Shown: one piece after another, positions 63,346 to 64,000 of the stretch | Layout: the number at the start of each line of letters is the position of its first letter | Position numbering within the stretch: the first letter of the stretch is position 1 | Source: Aerococcaceae bacterium DSM 111022 | Lineage (GTDB): Bacteria; Bacillota; Bacilli; Lactobacillales; Aerococcaceae | DNA length: 64,000 bases | Assembly: GCA_015863195.1 (NCBI GenBank) | Contig: JACBXO010000006.1 | Location: 180,325-244,324 of the forward strand | Reading direction: 5' to 3' | Program-made: the position numbers and the translations under genes | Notes under the pieces: model-generated | What the model saw: the letters and a program-made list of their open reading frames with translations, nothing else | What the model was told of the DNA's origin: nothing | The model's database searches: none

Positions 63346-63372
63346 ACCACGACTTTGTTCGTGGTTTTTTAT
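63346..63372 (+). terminator. Terminator of kdgT
   Basis: ACCACGA pairs with TCGTGGT, followed by TTTTTT. Confidence 0.85.
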
Positions 63373-63380
63373 TTGCATTA

Positions 63381-63417
63381 AAAAAAGGGATATCTACTAA
63401 GCACAGATATCCCTTTA
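63381..63417 (-). terminator. Terminator of the YjdM-like gene
   Basis: AAAGGGATATCT pairs with AGATATCCCTTT; on the minus strand a T run follows. Confidence 0.85.
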
Positions 63418-63427
63418 ATTATTCTAT

Positions 63428-63772
63428 TTAATTTTTCTTTACTAATTCCGATTTTAAATACATTCGACCAAAACCATCGACAGTACATTCTAAGTTATGG
63501 TCGTTGATTGGTTCGTCGAGAACACGAATATTTGAAATTTTCGTGCCTTGTTTAATACGTTTTGAGCCAGAAACTTTGATTTCTTGATTGACAATAACAT
63601 TATCGCCATCTTCTAAAGGATTGCCATTTGAATCACGTACAATTAATGCCTCAGCTGCTGCATCCATTTCTGCTTGAGTCCACTCGTGACCACACATTGG
63701 ACAAATAAATAAGTTACCATCAGTATAAGTCATATTTTCATGACATTGGGGACATGCTGGAAATTCACTCAT
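63428..63772 (-). CDS. yjdM: YjdM/PhnA-like zinc-ribbon protein
   Basis: 114 residues. N-terminal zinc ribbon C7/C10 and C24/C27 (CPQC, CPMCG), then a beta-rich domain (VIVNQEIKVSGSKRIKQGT, YLKSELV). Family once linked to alkylphosphonate use, though real role is unclear. The ATG at 63772 has AGAGGTGG upstream; a further in-frame ATG is less likely. Confidence 0.9.
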   Translation of the reverse strand: MSEFPACPQCHENMTYTDGNLFICPMCGHEWTQAEMDAAAEALIVRDSNGNPLEDGDNVIVNQEIKVSGSKRIKQGTKISNIRVLDEPINDHNLECTVDGFGRMYLKSELVKKN

Positions 63773-63886
63773 AAAATCCACCTCTTTCATTAAACTATCA
63801 AAAGCTATTATAGCAAATTTTTTATATTAAAACTATGCTATTTTGACATAATAAAAAGGGACCAAAGGCCCCTTCAGGCTGTAGAC

Positions 63887-63932
63887 AAACCCCTTGAAAA
63901 CACTGATATATAGTGATTTCAAGGGGTTTTTC
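63887..63932. other. Strong hairpin at a probable insertion-sequence end
   Basis: AAACCCCTTGAAA pairs with TTTCAAGGGGTTT around a short second stem (CACT/AGTG), followed by T. It ends just before a TATAAT promoter and a new ORF; hairpins in this place shield IS genes from outside transcription. Confidence 0.6.
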
Positions 63933-63963
63933 CTGTATAATAAAAATAAAATGGGTGATTAAC

Positions 63964-64000
63964 ATGATGTCCCGAGATGCTGATAGTAAGACATTTGAAG
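63964..64000 (+). CDS. Start of an ORF at the window edge, possible transposase (partial)
   Basis: Only 12 codons (MMSRDADSKTFE) are visible. A TATAAT -10 (63936-63941) and GGGTGA precede the ATG. The hairpin plus promoter layout resembles the left end of IS1182-like elements, but the coding part is too short to identify. A left end near 63879, beside a leftward terminator-like stem (63855-63874), is possible. Confidence 0.35.
   Translation, partial: MMSRDADSKTFE

Overview
The window is about 64 kb of AT-rich chromosomal DNA from a low-GC Gram-positive bacterium. Gene content and order point to the Lactobacillales: spx-mecA-coiA, rpoY-rnjA, a seven-gene comG operon, a split threonine/serine exporter, a BceRS-BceAB module, one-piece PurL, and MutY without an Fe-S cluster. 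An Aerococcaceae or Carnobacteriaceae-like member would fit, but no marker here fixes the genus. Except for the palindromic repeat array and a probable insertion-sequence end at the far right, this looks like ordinary chromosome.

Layout. 1-2.7 kb: ABC exporter fragment, mutY and recX. 2.9-4.2 kb: two-part ThrE-type exporter. 4.2-7.9 kb: PepSY-type and other small secreted proteins around a D-2-hydroxyacid dehydrogenase, one of them split at a dinucleotide tract. 8.0-10.0 kb: short-chain dehydrogenase remnant and a flavinylated FAD reductase. 10.2-14.7 kb: BceRS-BceAB peptide-antibiotic sensing and detoxification module with a recognisable operator. 14.8-19.7 kb: LOG-family protein, M20 deacylase, GT8 glycosyltransferase, FtsH and a small helical protein. 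19.8-20.5 kb: tandem array of 92-bp palindromic units. 20.7-33.6 kb: TetR regulator and the purine operon purC-L-E-F-M-N-H-D-fhs, transcribed leftward. 33.9-40.3 kb: polA, murC, a hypothetical gene, ytpR and pepA. 40.6-42.5 kb: small membrane protein, YtmP-like kinase and trmB. 42.5-47.1 kb: ATP-grasp ligase with an esterase, coiA, mecA and spx. 47.5-55.4 kb: trpS, perR, aromatic-acid exporter family protein, L,D-transpeptidase, RDD protein, glutathionyl-hydroquinone reductase family protein, rnjA and rpoY. 55.6-60.1 kb: comG pseudopilus operon. 60.2-63.8 kb: M24 peptidase, Asp23-family protein, nusB, kdgT and a YjdM-like protein. The right edge enters a probable insertion sequence.

The strongest unusual result is in the purine operon. 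Both glutamine-using enzymes appear to have lost their glutaminase active sites while keeping their synthetic domains. PurF begins Met-Ser instead of exposing the usual N-terminal Cys and lacks the glutamine-binding motifs; PurL has Gly where the class I amidotransferase Cys should be. With fhs in the same operon, the predicted pathway would take nitrogen from free ammonia and one-carbon units from formate. The second strong result is the 92-bp array: seven regularly spaced palindromic units flanked by terminator-like hairpins. The third is a 24-bp AT-rich motif shared by the coiA and comGA promoters, a candidate late-competence promoter. A PurBox about 75 bp upstream of the inferred purC start site suggests activation of the operon by PurR.
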